Part shown: piece after piece, positions 23,759 through 33,332 of the stretch | How the letters are laid out: each line of letters opens with the position of its first letter | Numbering within the stretch: position 1 is the stretch's first letter | NCBI GenBank assembly: GCA_963750255.1 | Contig: CAVVPZ010000001.1 | Coordinates: 248,001 to 312,000 of the forward strand | Source of the DNA: DATLED01 sp963750255 | Lineage (GTDB): Bacteria > Actinomycetota > Acidimicrobiia > Acidimicrobiales > CADCTF01 | Length of the DNA: 64,000 bases | Reading direction: 5' to 3' | Made by a program: the position numbers and the translations under genes | The notes under the pieces: generated by a model | What the model was told of the DNA's origin: nothing | What the model saw: the letters and a program-made list of their open reading frames with translations, nothing else | The model's database searches: none

Positions 23759-25485
23759 TCAGGCCACCGGGCGCCGGCTGGGCTCCGCGCACGAGTCGAC
23801 CGGGCAGGGCGCCGGTGTGTTCCCCGTCGTCGTAGACCTCGACGCCGGCCACGAACGTGTGGCGATAGCCGCGAGCGCGCTGCATGAGCCGCTTGCCGGC
23901 CGCCGGGAGATCGAAGACGAGTTCGGGCCTGCCCAACTGCAGTCCGTCGAAGTCGATGATGTTGACGTCGGCCCGCATGCCCGGCGTCAGACGTGCCCCG
24001 GTCGAGCAAGCCCACCGCCCTCGCCGTCTCCCTCGTCTGGCGCCGGACGACATCGACGAGGTCGAGGCGCTCGCCCCGGGTGCGGTCGCGAACCCAGTGG
24101 GTGAGCATCGTGGTCGGGAAACTGGCGTCGCAGATCATGCCCACGTGGGCGCCGCCGTCGGAGAGACCGGGCACGCTGTGCGGATCGAGGTGCATGGCCC
24201 GAACCACGTCGAGGTTGCCCTCGGCGTAATTGAGGAAGGGGAGGTACAACAGGTTGCGGCCCCCGTCCTCGAGGAGGGCGTCGTAGGCCAATGCCGCGGC
24301 CTCGACACCCAGGCGGCGGGCCTCACCGGCCAACGACTTGCTCGGGGCTCGGCTCGTAGTCGGGAGGGTCGCCCAGGCGGAAGAGCTTCTCGAACCGGGC
24401 GCCGGCACCGGTCGCCGGCGGCCGCCTCGGCCCGGAGCACCTCGTCGCGGACCTCGGGCCGGCGGAGTTCGGCCACCTGCGCCTCGACCGGTTGACCCGC
24501 CAGCCGTCGGAACACGTCGTGGTGACCGAACGGGCTCTGCGACGCCTGCAAGCCGAGCAGCACGCCGATGGCTCGGGCGGCGACCTGCGGAACGCACTTC
24601 GAGTCCCTCGGCGTTGGCCGCGGCGATGCGATCGAGCACGTGCCGCCACTGGTCGGGGCTGCGGTCGGCCTGGGCGATGGAGATCGACAACGGCCGACCC
24701 GAGGCCGCCACCATGTCGCGGAAAGATGTCGAACTCGCGGTCGACGTCGAGGAAGTCGGACACCAGGCGAGCACGCCGCGGCCCCCGGCGCCCATGGCTT
24801 CGGCGATGCCCACCAACTCGGGCGCGGACGCGGTGAGGGTCGGCGTCGGCTCTCCGCGGCTCGTCTGGTGGTTGAGCGTGCGCGACGTGGTGAACCCGAG
24901 GGCGCCGGCGGCAACGGCCTCGCGGACGAGGTCGCCCATGGCCGAGATCTCCTCGGTCGTGGCCTCGGCCCGGTCGGCGCCTCGTTCGCCCATCACGTAG
25001 AGCCGGAGCGCGCCGTGGGGGACCTGGGCGGCGAAGTCGATGTCGTGGGGACGGCGTTCGAGGGCATCGAGGTACTCGCCGAACGTCTCCCACTCCCAGG
25101 TGAGGCCCTCGTGCAAGCGCGGCGCCGGGAATGTCTTCGACGCCCTCCATCAATTCGATGAGGCGTTCGCCGGTCGTCGGCTCGGACGGGAGCGAAGCCC
25201 ACGCCACAGTTGCCGAAGACGACCGTCGTGACTCCGTGCCAGGCCGAGGGCAGGAGTTGGGAATCCCACGTGGCCTGTCCGTCGTAGTGGGTGTGGATGT
25301 CGACGAACCCCGGCGTGACCAGCGCGCCCATCGGCATCGATCTCTCTCGTTGCACGACCCACCGCGCCACCGTCGTCGACGGCCACGACCAACCCGTCGG
25401 ACAGGGCGACGTCGGCCGTGCGAGGAGGGGCGCCGGTCCCGTCCACCACCGTCCCGCCCCGGATCACCACATCGAAGTCCGGCAT
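23759..25485 (-). CDS. N-acyl-D-amino-acid deacylase family amidohydrolase, many frameshifts
   Basis: About 575 residues. The N-terminus DFDVVIRGGTVVDGTGAPP is the classic small beta domain. The metal-binding strand reads GFVDIHTHYDGQATWD, followed by GVTTVVFGNCGVGFAPV. The middle has EWETFGEYLDALE and AGALGFTTSRTLNH. The late barrel has HVGMICDASFPTTMLTHWVRDR and the C-terminal strand ADVNIIDFDGL ... YRHTFVAGVEVYDDGEHTGALPGRLVRG. At least eight frame changes interrupt it. The stop at 23759-23761 requires one further shift and is inferred. It removes acyl groups from D-amino acids or related amides. ATG 25483-25485 overlaps the SURF1 stop. Confidence 0.78.
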
Positions 25486-26282
25486 CACGCCTCCTCGTTC
25501 GCCACCGATCTTCGCGCCTCAGCCGAGAACGGGCCACGACGAACGACGAGGGCGCCCCACCCGACGATGCCCACGGAGGCGAACAAGAACCACTGCACCG
25601 CATACGAGAAGTGCGGGCCCTCGGTGAGGTCGGGCGGCGCCACCGGTACCGGGAACCCCGAGCCGACGCCGCCGCCACCCTCGTCGGCGAGGACGGCGAC
25701 GGGGTAGAGGTCGCCGGTTATCGCCAGTTCGCCGGCCAACCGACGTGGGTCGATGGCCGCCGTCACGACGGCGCCGCCGGAGCGACGTTCGAGTCGGAGC
25801 GAACCGCCCTCGGCCGGGGCCAGCAGTCCCGTCACCTCGACCGGTCCCTCGGCCGGGGCCATCGCCGGGACCGGCCACCGGTCGCCGTCGGCCAGCGGGA
25901 TCCATCCCCGGTCGACGAGGACGACGCCCTCGCTTTCTCCGGTCGTGACTCGCAGCGGCGTGACGACCTCGTAGCCGGGGATGCCGTCGCGGCTCCGGAA
26001 GCGGGCCAACACCTCGTGGGCCGGCTCGTAGGTGCCCGTCACGCGCACCCGGCGAAAGATCAGCGCGTCGGCGGCGGTGCCGGCGAACCCGCCCGCGGGC
26101 AAGGGCACCGTCTCGGCCGAGCGGGCCCGGATCTGGGCGTTGACCGTGCGCCGGTGGTCGAGGCGGCGGAGTTGCCAGAAGCCGGCGCTGATGCAGCCGC
26201 CGACGATGGCGGCGACGAGCACGGTGCCGACGATCCAGCGAGCGCGGTATGGGAGGCCTGGCCACGGCCCGCAGCCTTCCAC
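25485..26282 (-). CDS. SURF1-family cytochrome oxidase assembly protein
   Basis: About 265 residues, intact. The N-terminal TM helix (ARWIVGTVLVAAIVGGCISA) runs straight into the family hallmark GFWQLRRLDHRR. The periplasm-facing domain has RVRVTGTYEP, VLVDRGWIPL and the C-terminal TM (FSYAVQWFLFASVGIVGWGALVV) with the conserved YAVQWF. SURF1 helps insert heme a into cytochrome c oxidase. The GTG at 26280-26282 gives the right N-terminal length; upstream sequence in frame is antisense to nothing known but is non-conserved. Its stop overlaps the amidohydrolase start. Confidence 0.85.
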   Translation of the reverse strand: MEGCGPWPGLPYRARWIVGTVLVAAIVGGCISAGFWQLRRLDHRRTVNAQIRARSAETVPLPAGGFAGTAADALIFRRVRVTGTYEPAHEVLARFRSRDGIPGYEVVTPLRVTTGESEGVVLVDRGWIPLADGDRWPVPAMAPAEGPVEVTGLLAPAEGGSLRLERRSGGAVVTAAIDPRRLAGELAITGDLYPVAVLADEGGGGVGSGFPVPVAPPDLTEGPHFSYAVQWFLFASVGIVGWGALVVRRGPFSAEARRSVANEEA

Positions 26283-26370
26283 CCGACAACAGATTGGTGG
26301 AATCGGCTGCGGCCCGGTGCCGCCAAGTCGATTTGCGGCAGGATGCGGCGAACCCGACAAAGGTGGCACC

Positions 26371-27546
26371 GTGACGAAGCTGGCCGTCGACCTGCTCGAC
26401 CCTGAGCTGTATCGCTCGAACCCCCACGACCTCTGGACGCAACTGCGCCACGAGGAGCCGGTCTACCGGGACGAGAAGAACGGCATCTGGGCCCTCACCC
26501 GCCACCACGACGTCCTCGAAGCCGAGCGGGCATCCGAGGTCTTCTCGAGCCGTGGCTGTTACCGGGCCAACGTCGGGCACGAAGAGAAGAACATGATCGC
26601 CCACGACGATCCCCAGCACTCGAAGCAGCGACGTCTCGTGCTCGGCCGCTTCACCCCCACGGCCATGCGGTCGCGGGAGGACGAGATGCAGTCGCTCATC
26701 GACGACCTCCTCGCCCCCGTCGCCGCCCGCGGCGCCATGGAAGTGGTCGAGGACCTCGCCGCCCAACTGCCCTCGCGCCTGACGGCCCGCATGCTCGGAC
26801 TCGCCCGAAGAAGAGTGGCCCACGATCAAGGGCTGGTCCGAGCGCCTCATGCGCATCGACGACCGCGGAACGTCCGATTCGATGGAGGGCCTCATGACCG
26901 CCTCGATCGAGTTGTTCCAACGAGTGGCGGCCGAGGTACCCGGACGGCGTGAATGTCCGATGGACGACCTGCTCTCGGTGTGGTCCAACGCCCGAGATCG
27001 ACGGCGAGGAGATGGGCGTCGACACCATCTTCCACGAGGCCGGCCTCTTCGTCTCCGGGGGCGCCGAGACGACCCGCACCCTCATCTCCCACGGACTGCG
27101 CGGCCTTCGTCGACCACCCCGACCAGTGGGAACTGCTCCACGATCGCCCCGAGATGGTCCCGTCGGCTGTCGAAGAAATGCTGCGTTGGGTGACGCCGCT
27201 CAACAACATGTTCCGCACCGTCACCACCGACACCGAGGTCGGCGGACAAGCGATGGCGGCCGGCGACCGCGTGCTGCTCCTCTACCCGTCGGCCAACCGA
27301 GACGAGGCCGTGTTCACCGACCCGTTCGTCTTCGACGTGACCCGCGACCCCAACCCCCACCTCGCGTTCGGCAACGGCACCCACTTCTGCCTCGGCGCCA
27401 CCCTGGCCCGGCAGCTGTTGCGCTTGCTGTTCACCTCGCTCACGGCCCGTTTCACCGACCTGCGGGTGGTCTCCGAGCCCGACGTCGAGCCCAACATGTT
27501 CGCCCGCGCCGTCCGGTCCTTCGACTTGGCGGTGACCTCCCGATGA
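26371..27546 (+). CDS. Cytochrome P450, frameshifted
   Basis: About 392 residues, soluble bacterial class. The N-terminus is DLLDPELYRSNPHDLWTQLRHEEPVY. The C-helix region has MIAHDDPQHSKQRRLVLGRFT. Frame changes near 26805, 26940, 26985 and 27095 follow. The I-helix oxygen-activation motif is GGAETTRTLISH, the ExxR motif reads EEMLRW, and the heme loop reads AFGNGTHFCLGATLAR with the axial Cys. The pattern resembles actinobacterial CYPs acting on steroids or fatty acids, but the substrate is not evident. GTG start at 26371. It overlaps the next gene as ATGA. Confidence 0.88.
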
Positions 27547-27914
27547 GCGTGGGCGTGCCCCTCGACGAGTTGCGCCGGCGCATCGCGTCGTGCCGTCCCG
27601 ACGTGTTCTTGATCACGGTCGGCGACGGACCCGCTCCCCACGCCGTGTCGGTCTCGGTTCGCTGGGATGACGACGACCTCGTCGTGGGCGCCGGGCGGAC
27701 GACAGCGACCAACATCGCAGCCCGGCCCTCGGTCACCCTGTTCTGGCCGCACGCCGACGACGAATACAGCCTCCTCGTCGACGGCACCGCCACGGCCGAC
27801 GACGGCGAGGCCCGCATCACCCCCGCCTCCGCCATCCTCCACCGGTCGGTCCGAGCCGCGACTCCCACCGGCCACCGCGAGGGCGACGCCCCGCAATGCA
27901 TCACCGTCCTCTGA
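27543..27914 (+). CDS. Split-barrel (PPOX-type) flavin/F420-binding protein
   Basis: 123 residues. The fold pattern VFLITVGDGPAPHAVSVSVRWDDDDLVVGAGRTTATNIAARPSVTLFWP matches the pyridoxamine-5-phosphate-oxidase-like split barrel, with the glycine-rich cofactor contact and TNIAARP following. It lacks a long C-terminal domain. The ATG overlaps the P450 stop, so it may act on the same substrate or supply a reductive step; that is inference. A hairpin repeat of the B family begins 12 bp after its stop. Confidence 0.7.
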   Translation: MSVGVPLDELRRRIASCRPDVFLITVGDGPAPHAVSVSVRWDDDDLVVGAGRTTATNIAARPSVTLFWPHADDEYSLLVDGTATADDGEARITPASAILHRSVRAATPTGHREGDAPQCITVL

Positions 27915-27925
27915 CCCACCCCCCC

Positions 27926-27972
27926 TTTTGGGCGCATTTCTGCACCCAGCGGGTGGACTCATGCGCCCAAAA
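27926..27972. repeat. Dispersed hairpin repeat, copy B1
   Basis: A perfect 12-bp outer stem (TTTTGGGCGCAT, 27926-27937; ATGCGCCCAAAA, 27961-27972) encloses a small inner stem CACCC/GGGTG. Its right arm shares 20 identical bases (gtggactcatgcgcccaaaa) with copy B2 at 29358-29400. It sits after the P450/split-barrel unit and may terminate it. Confidence 0.7.
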
Positions 27973-28061
27973 CGCTGGGAGCGAGGGCGGAACGCCTTCG
28001 GCCCGCCGGGCGTCGGCGTCGGGCCGAGCGCCTGGCCACTCCGCGGTCTAGCCTCCCGCAC

Positions 28062-28793
28062 ATGGCGGGCAGGGCGCGTTGGGGCGTTGTCATCGCAGTG
28101 GCGATCGTCATCGGCGTGACGTCGGGACGGGTGGTGGGCGCGCCGGTCACTCCCGTCGCCCAGTCCAGCGGGTCGAGCAGCTCCTCAGGCGGGTCGAGCA
28201 GCTCGTCCTCGGAGGGGTCGAGCAGCTCCTCGAGCAGCTCGTCCTCGGGAAGTTCATCGTCGAGTTCCTCGGGTGGCTCGTCGTCGGGATCGGACGACGG
28301 GGACGGCGGCGACACGGCCACTCCGGGCGCCGCCACATCCCAGCCGGCCGATGGCGGCGCCCCGACGTCCCAGCCCGCGCCGCCAGCTACGACGGCGACC
28401 ACCGGGCAGCCGATTCCCGAAGACCGGGTGGCCGACGCCGAGCCGACGACCTGCAGCGATGGCACCGCGTCAGGGGTCAGCTGCTACACGGTCGCCGATG
28501 CGTCGGGCACCGACGGGGTGCGGGTGCGCGCGGCCAACGGCGACACCATCGTGATCCCCATCGGCGATGCACCGGTCGTCAACATCGACAGCGGCGCGTC
28601 GACCAGCGCCGCCAGCAACGTCGACCTTCGGGTCGACATCGACATCGCCAGCGGCAACGTCGTGCGCATCGAGCGGCGCATCGACCCAGTCCGACAGCTG
28701 GCCCTGGTGACGCTGGCCGCGCTCCTCGGCCTGTTCGTCGGCGCCGCCGTCCTCGGAACGTTTCTCCGCTTCCGACGGGGACCACGCACGTGA
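28062..28793 (+). CDS. Secreted or surface Ser-rich protein with C-terminal anchor
   Basis: 243 residues, not recognised. An N-terminal signal-type helix (WGVVIAVAIVIGVTSGRVVGA) is followed by about 50 residues that are nearly all Ser/Gly, then a Thr/Pro/Ala linker. A folded domain of about 80 residues carries two cysteines (TTCSDG, VSCYTV) and a predicted beta-rich core (VRVRAANGDTIVIPIGDAP). A C-terminal TM helix (ALVTLAALLGLFVGAAVLGTFLRF) with basic residues after it would anchor it in the membrane. The Ser run is encoded by a tandem DNA repeat. The stop overlaps the next gene's GTG (GTGA), suggesting a two-protein membrane unit. Confidence 0.7.
   Translation: MAGRARWGVVIAVAIVIGVTSGRVVGAPVTPVAQSSGSSSSSGGSSSSSSEGSSSSSSSSSSGSSSSSSSGGSSSGSDDGDGGDTATPGAATSQPADGGAPTSQPAPPATTATTGQPIPEDRVADAEPTTCSDGTASGVSCYTVADASGTDGVRVRAANGDTIVIPIGDAPVVNIDSGASTSAASNVDLRVDIDIASGNVVRIERRIDPVRQLALVTLAALLGLFVGAAVLGTFLRFRRGPRT
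28160..28305 (+). repeat. Tandem DNA repeat coding the Ser-rich stretch
   Basis: Imperfect units of GGGTCGAGCAGCTCCTC and GGGTCGAGCAGCTCGTC recur with variable spacing, interleaved with TCG/AGC codons. This kind of array is prone to length change by slippage, so the length of the Ser linker may vary between strains. Confidence 0.6.
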
Positions 28794-29419
28794 ACCCGTC
28801 TCGAGCCACGTTCGCTGCCACCGTCGGGTTCACGGCCTTCGCCGCCGCCCGCCACGACCGGCGCATCGTCGCCTACCTCGCCGTGGTCGCCGTCGCCGCG
28901 TTCGGGCTCTGGCTCGTGCACCGGTTGACGCCGATCCCGCTTGCGCTGCGATGGGCGGCGGCGGGCGGGGCCGTGCTCCACCTCTCGGGTGGCCTGCTCC
29001 CCTCGCCGACCGGCCACAGCCCGGTGCTCTACGAGACGTGGCTGGTCGAGGGGCTGATCAAGTACGACCAACTGGTCCACTTCACGCTCTCGGCCATCCT
29101 CGCCCTCGTGTGCTGGCACGTGCTCGGCTCGGTCGTCGACCGCAATCGCACGCCGCCCAGCCTCATGGCCGCGATGGCTGTCCTGCTCGCCGTCGGGGTC
29201 GGTGCCCTCAACGAGGTGTTCGAATTTCTCAGCGCGCTGCGGTTCACCGACGCCTATGTCGGCGGACTCGACAACGCGGGGTGGGACCTCGTCTTCAACC
29301 TCTTCGGCGCAGCGACGGCCATCGGGTTCGCCCTGACCCGCACCAACAGCCGCTTCTGGGCGCATGAGTCCACGCAGAGCGTGGACTCATGCGCCCAAAA
29401 GGCCAGCCTTTTCGCCTGA
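28790..29419 (+). CDS. Polytopic membrane protein (DUF2238/YjdF-like)
   Basis: 209 residues with about five to six hydrophobic helices. The signature-like elements GLIKYDQLVHFTLSAILAL and ALNEVFEFLSALRF..AYVGGLDNAGWDLVFNLFGA resemble the DUF2238 (YjdF) group, where paired D/H residues lie in the membrane. Function is unknown. GTG at 28790 overlaps the Ser-rich gene. The last 22 residues (FWAHESTQSVDSCAQKA...) are read through the B2 hairpin repeat and probably are not native to the family, so the repeat seems to have replaced the original 3' end. It is convergent with the ABC exporter gene and overlaps it. Confidence 0.65.
   Translation: MNPSRATFAATVGFTAFAAARHDRRIVAYLAVVAVAAFGLWLVHRLTPIPLALRWAAAGGAVLHLSGGLLPSPTGHSPVLYETWLVEGLIKYDQLVHFTLSAILALVCWHVLGSVVDRNRTPPSLMAAMAVLLAVGVGALNEVFEFLSALRFTDAYVGGLDNAGWDLVFNLFGAATAIGFALTRTNSRFWAHESTQSVDSCAQKASLFA
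29358..29396. repeat. Dispersed hairpin repeat, copy B2, inside two convergent genes
   Basis: A perfect 18-bp stem (GGGCGCATGAGTCCACGC at 29358-29375, complement at 29379-29396) with loop AGA, followed by AAAA. It contributes the C-terminus of the plus-strand membrane protein and supplies the stop codon (29387-29389) of the minus-strand ABC exporter. It could serve as a two-way terminator. Confidence 0.75.
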
Positions 29420-31328
29420 CGCGTGGGCTTCCCAGGTCGCGTACATCTCGGCGTAGCGACCGCCGCGCTCGACCAGTTCGTCGTGGGAGCCGAGCTCGAC
29501 GATGGCGCCGTCGTGCACGACAGCGATGCGGTCGGCCCGCATGGCGGTCTGGAGGCGGTGGGCGATGATGATCGCGGTACGGCCCTCGAGGAGAACGTCG
29601 AGGGCGTGCTCGATCTTGGACTCCGAGCGCAGGTCGAGATTGGACGTCGCCTCGTCGAGGACGAGCACCCGGGGCTGGGAGAGGAAGGCCCGGGCCAGCG
29701 CCAGCAGCTGACGCTCGCCCGACGACAGTGACACGCCCCGCTCGTGGCACGGCGTGTCGATCCCGTCGGGGAGTCGTTCGACGAGGTCGCTCGATGCCGA
29801 CGGCGCGACACGCGTCGAGCACTTCGTCGTCGGTGGCATCCGGGCGGGCGAAGGCGATGTTGTCGCGGATCGACCCGCTGAAGAGGAAGGGCTCTTGGGG
29901 GACGATGCCCAGCTGACGGCGGAGCGAGGTCAGGGTGACGTCGCGGAGGTCGTGGCCGTCGAGGAGGACCCGTCCATCGGTGGGATCGTGGAACCGGGTG
30001 ACGAGCTTGGCGATCGTCGACTTCCCGGCACCGGTCTCGCCGACGAGGGAGAACGTCTCGCCCTCACGAATGACGAGGTCGACATCTCGCAACACCGGAC
30101 GGCCGGGCTGGTAGCCGAACGACACGTTCTCCAAACGGATCTCGCCCACCAGCGGCGGGAGGTCGATGGCGTCGACCTTCTCGGCCACGGTCGGCTCGGT
30201 GGTCAGGAGATCGCCGAGCTTGCGCAGCGACGCCTGCCCCTTCTGAAAGGTGTCGTAGAGCTGCACGAGTTGCTGGATGGGGGCGAAGAACGTGTTGAGC
30301 GAGAGGACGAACACGCTCAACTCGCCGAGCGTCAGCCGGCCATCGAGCACCATCCGGCCACCGATGAGCAACACGAGGATCTGGCCGGCCAAGCCGATGA
30401 CCTCGGCCGACGGTCCGTAGATCGCACCGACCGTCGCCGTGTAGTCGTTGGCCGATCGGTACCGGGCGGCGACGTTGCGGTGCTCGACGATGTTGTGACG
30501 CTGCCGGTTGTACGCGGCGATGATCCGGATGCCCGAGAGGCTCTCCTGGAGATGCGAGAGCAGCTCCGAGATGCGGTCGCGGACCATGTCGTAGCCGTGG
30601 TCCGACGCCCGACGGAACCAGATCGTGACGGCCAACAAGGCGGGGACGATGGCCAGCAGGGTGATGGCCGCCAGCGTGGCGTTGTAATAGAAGAGGATGC
30701 CGGCGACGAAGATCATCGTGAGGCCCTGCACCACCATCTGCACCAGGCCTTCCTGGAACAGCTGCGTCAGTGACTCGAGGTCGCTCGTCATCCTCGTCAT
30801 CAAGACGCCGGCCTTCGACTTGGTGAAGAAGTCGACCGACAAGCGCTGGAAGTGGGAGAAGATCCGCAGGCGCAGGTGGTACATCAGGTTCTGGCCGACC
30901 CGGCCGGTCTGGGCCACCCGGAGTCCGCTGGCCACGGCGTTGAACAACACGGCGGCGAAGTAGGCCAGCGCGGCGGCGACGACGACGCCGACATTGCCGA
31001 CCCTGATGCCCTTGTCGATGCCGATCTGGGTGAGAACGGGCCCGGCCTGCATGGCCGCCGTCTCGACGAGGACGAGGGCCATGCCGCCCACCAGGGCCCA
31101 CTTGTGCGGGGCCAGGAACCGGCCCAGGGTCAAGCGGCGACGGTCGTAGTCGACGTGCGAGAACGGAACGTGCTCGCCCTCGAAGGTGGGCTCGTCGGCC
31201 ACGATCTTTTCGACCCCGTCACGTAGTTCCGACGGGATCCCTGCGAAGGGCAGCCCCGCGTTGCGGGCCGAGTTGCCGCCGCCGCCGAAGGCGCTGCCAC
31301 CCATGCCTCCCATGCCTCCCCACGCCAT
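29387..31328 (-). CDS. ABC exporter half-transporter, catalytic partner (one frameshift)
   Basis: About 647 residues. After a Gly-rich start (MAWGGMGGMGGSAFGGGG), six TM helices span roughly residues 75-370. The ATPase has Walker A GETGAGKST, Q-loop VPQEPFLFSGSIRDN, an unusual signature LSSGERQ, Walker B VLVLDEATSNLD with the catalytic Glu, and H-loop IIAHRLQ. A frame change near 29793 lies just before the signature. It pairs with the adjoining gene to form a heterodimer. The substrate is unknown; multidrug or lipid exporters of this type are common. The ATG overlaps the upstream stop (TGATG). Confidence 0.88.
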
Positions 31329-33247
31329 CAGTCGACCTCCCCTTCGGTCGGGACCACGAGTTCGGAGTCGGCGGCCACCGCCTCGAGCAACTCTTCTTCT
31401 TCGGCGATGTGGGCCAGCACCTCGGCATACCTCGGCTCGCTCCGCATCAACTGGGCGTGGGTGCCGGTGGCGACGACCTTGCCGTCTTCGAGAAGACAGA
31501 CCCGATCGGCGAGGCTGATGGTCGAGAGCCGGTGGGCGATCACCAGCGTGGTGCGGCTGTGCAACAGGTTGGTGAGCGCCTGATGGATGAGGTCTTCAAC
31601 CTTGACGTCGATGGCGCTGGTGGCGTCGTCGAGCACGAGGATCTTGGGGTTGACCAAGAGCGTGCGGGCGATGGCGATGCGCTGGCGCTGTCCGCCCGAG
31701 AGGTCGTAGCCCCGCTCGCCGATGACGCTGTCGTAGCCGTCGGCCAGCTCGACGATGAACTCGTGCGCGTTGGCCGCCTTGGCTGCCGCCAGCACCTCGT
31801 CCATCGTGGCGTCGGGCCGCCCGTAGGCGATGTTGTCGCGCACGCTGCTCGAGAAGAGGAAGGGCTCGTCGAGCACGACGCCGACGTGGTGGCGAAGGCT
31901 GGGCATGGTGAGGTCGCGGACGTCGTGACCATCGACAAGCACCTCACCGGAGTCGACCTCGTAGAACCGGGTCAGCAGGCGGGCCACAGTCGACTTGCCG
32001 CTGCCGGTGCGACCGACCAAGGCGACGGTCTCGCCGGGGTCGATGCGGAGGTCGAGGCCACGCAACACCGTGGGCCCGTTCTTGTACGTGAAGGTCACGT
32101 CGTTGAGTTCGATGAGACCTTCGGGGTCCACGAGGTCGACGGCGCCGGGCCGGTCGACGATCTCGGGATGCTCGTCGAGGATCTCGTAGATGCGGGCCGC
32201 CGACGCCGCCGCCCGCTGGCCCATCATCATCAACATGCCGAGCATGCGGAACGGTGCTTGGAGCATGACGACGTAGATGCTGAAGGCGACGATGGTGCCG
32301 ATCGTGACCTCGCCTCGGATGGACAGGATGCCGCCGTAGAGAAGCACGCCGGCCATGCCCAACCTGGGCAGGTTCTCCATGATCGGGGCGTAGCGGGCTC
32401 GCACGTCGATCTGGCGGTTCTGGCCCCACTCGAGCCGGCGGGCATTGCGGGCCATCACGTCGACCTGCTGCTGCTCGGCGGCGAACGACTTGACCACGCG
32501 GGCGCCGGCCACGTTCTCCTCCACCACGGTGGCCACGCCGGCCTGGCGCTCCTGCACGATCCACGAGATGGGGAACATGAGCCGGCGCATCCGGAGACCG
32601 GTGAAGAAGACGAACGGGAGCGGCGCCAGCGCCACCAACGACAACTGCACGTGGATGGCGATCATCAGCGCGAAGGCGACCCCGAAGCTGATCATCTGCA
32701 AACCGATGAGGGGCGCGAACGTGAGGAACATCTGCACCGAGCGGATGTCGGAGTTGGCCCGCGAGATCAACTGCCCCGACTGGACCCGATCGAAGAACGA
32801 GAACGAGAGCCGCGAGAAGTGCTCGTACATGTTGACCCGGAGGTCGTACTCGAGGTCGTAGGCGACCCGATACAACAGGCTGCGGTGGGTGAAGGTGAAG
32901 ATGGCCCGCACAGCGCCGATGACGACGAGCATCACGATGAACTTCGAGATCGGCGCCGAGCGACGAGCGAGGCCCTGGTCGATGGCGGCCATGACCACCC
33001 GGGGCACGGCGACCTGGGAAACGAGTCCGATGACCGAGGCGGTCATGGCCAGGGCGAAGCGGCCTTTGCGGGCCCCGATCAGCGGGAGCATGCGCCGAAT
33101 CCACTTCTTGTCGGCGTCGGGATCGACGGCGGCGCGGGGCGGATTGCCCTCGGCGGCGACGTGCATCGGCTCGTACGGCGACGCCCCGTAGACGACCGGA
33201 TCCACATTGGCGAGCATCTCGAGATCGCGCTCCAGCGTCGTGGTCAT
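31328..33247 (-). CDS. ABC exporter half-transporter, degenerate-site partner
   Basis: 639 residues, intact. Six TM helices (roughly residues 55-350) precede an ATPase with Walker A GRTGSGKST, Q-loop LDEPFLFSSSVRDN, canonical signature LSGGQRQ, Walker B ILVLDDATSAID and H-loop VIAHRLS. The residue after the Walker B Asp is Asp, not the catalytic Glu. Its partner carries a non-canonical signature. Together these form one degenerate and one active ATP site, as in heterodimeric exporters such as TM287/288 and LmrCD. The ATG is 8 nt or more downstream of a non-coding 85 bp gap. Confidence 0.9.
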   Translation of the reverse strand: MTTTLERDLEMLANVDPVVYGASPYEPMHVAAEGNPPRAAVDPDADKKWIRRMLPLIGARKGRFALAMTASVIGLVSQVAVPRVVMAAIDQGLARRSAPISKFIVMLVVIGAVRAIFTFTHRSLLYRVAYDLEYDLRVNMYEHFSRLSFSFFDRVQSGQLISRANSDIRSVQMFLTFAPLIGLQMISFGVAFALMIAIHVQLSLVALAPLPFVFFTGLRMRRLMFPISWIVQERQAGVATVVEENVAGARVVKSFAAEQQQVDVMARNARRLEWGQNRQIDVRARYAPIMENLPRLGMAGVLLYGGILSIRGEVTIGTIVAFSIYVVMLQAPFRMLGMLMMMGQRAAASAARIYEILDEHPEIVDRPGAVDLVDPEGLIELNDVTFTYKNGPTVLRGLDLRIDPGETVALVGRTGSGKSTVARLLTRFYEVDSGEVLVDGHDVRDLTMPSLRHHVGVVLDEPFLFSSSVRDNIAYGRPDATMDEVLAAAKAANAHEFIVELADGYDSVIGERGYDLSGGQRQRIAIARTLLVNPKILVLDDATSAIDVKVEDLIHQALTNLLHSRTTLVIAHRLSTISLADRVCLLEDGKVVATGTHAQLMRSEPRYAEVLAHIAEEEELLEAVAADSELVVPTEGEVD

Positions 33248-33332
33248 GCGCCGGTCCTGAGGGGGGTTCGTTCGAGGGCCATACCTTTAGCCTCTCTAAC
33301 TTTCCCTTCGATTGCAAGCCCCGAAGGCTCGA

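Noticed and set aside
29387..33247. Possible type I secretion ABC transporter for the RTX protein
   Set aside because: The exporter is a heterodimer without a C39-like domain, no membrane-fusion or outer-membrane partner is present, and the giant protein has its own N-terminal signal peptide.
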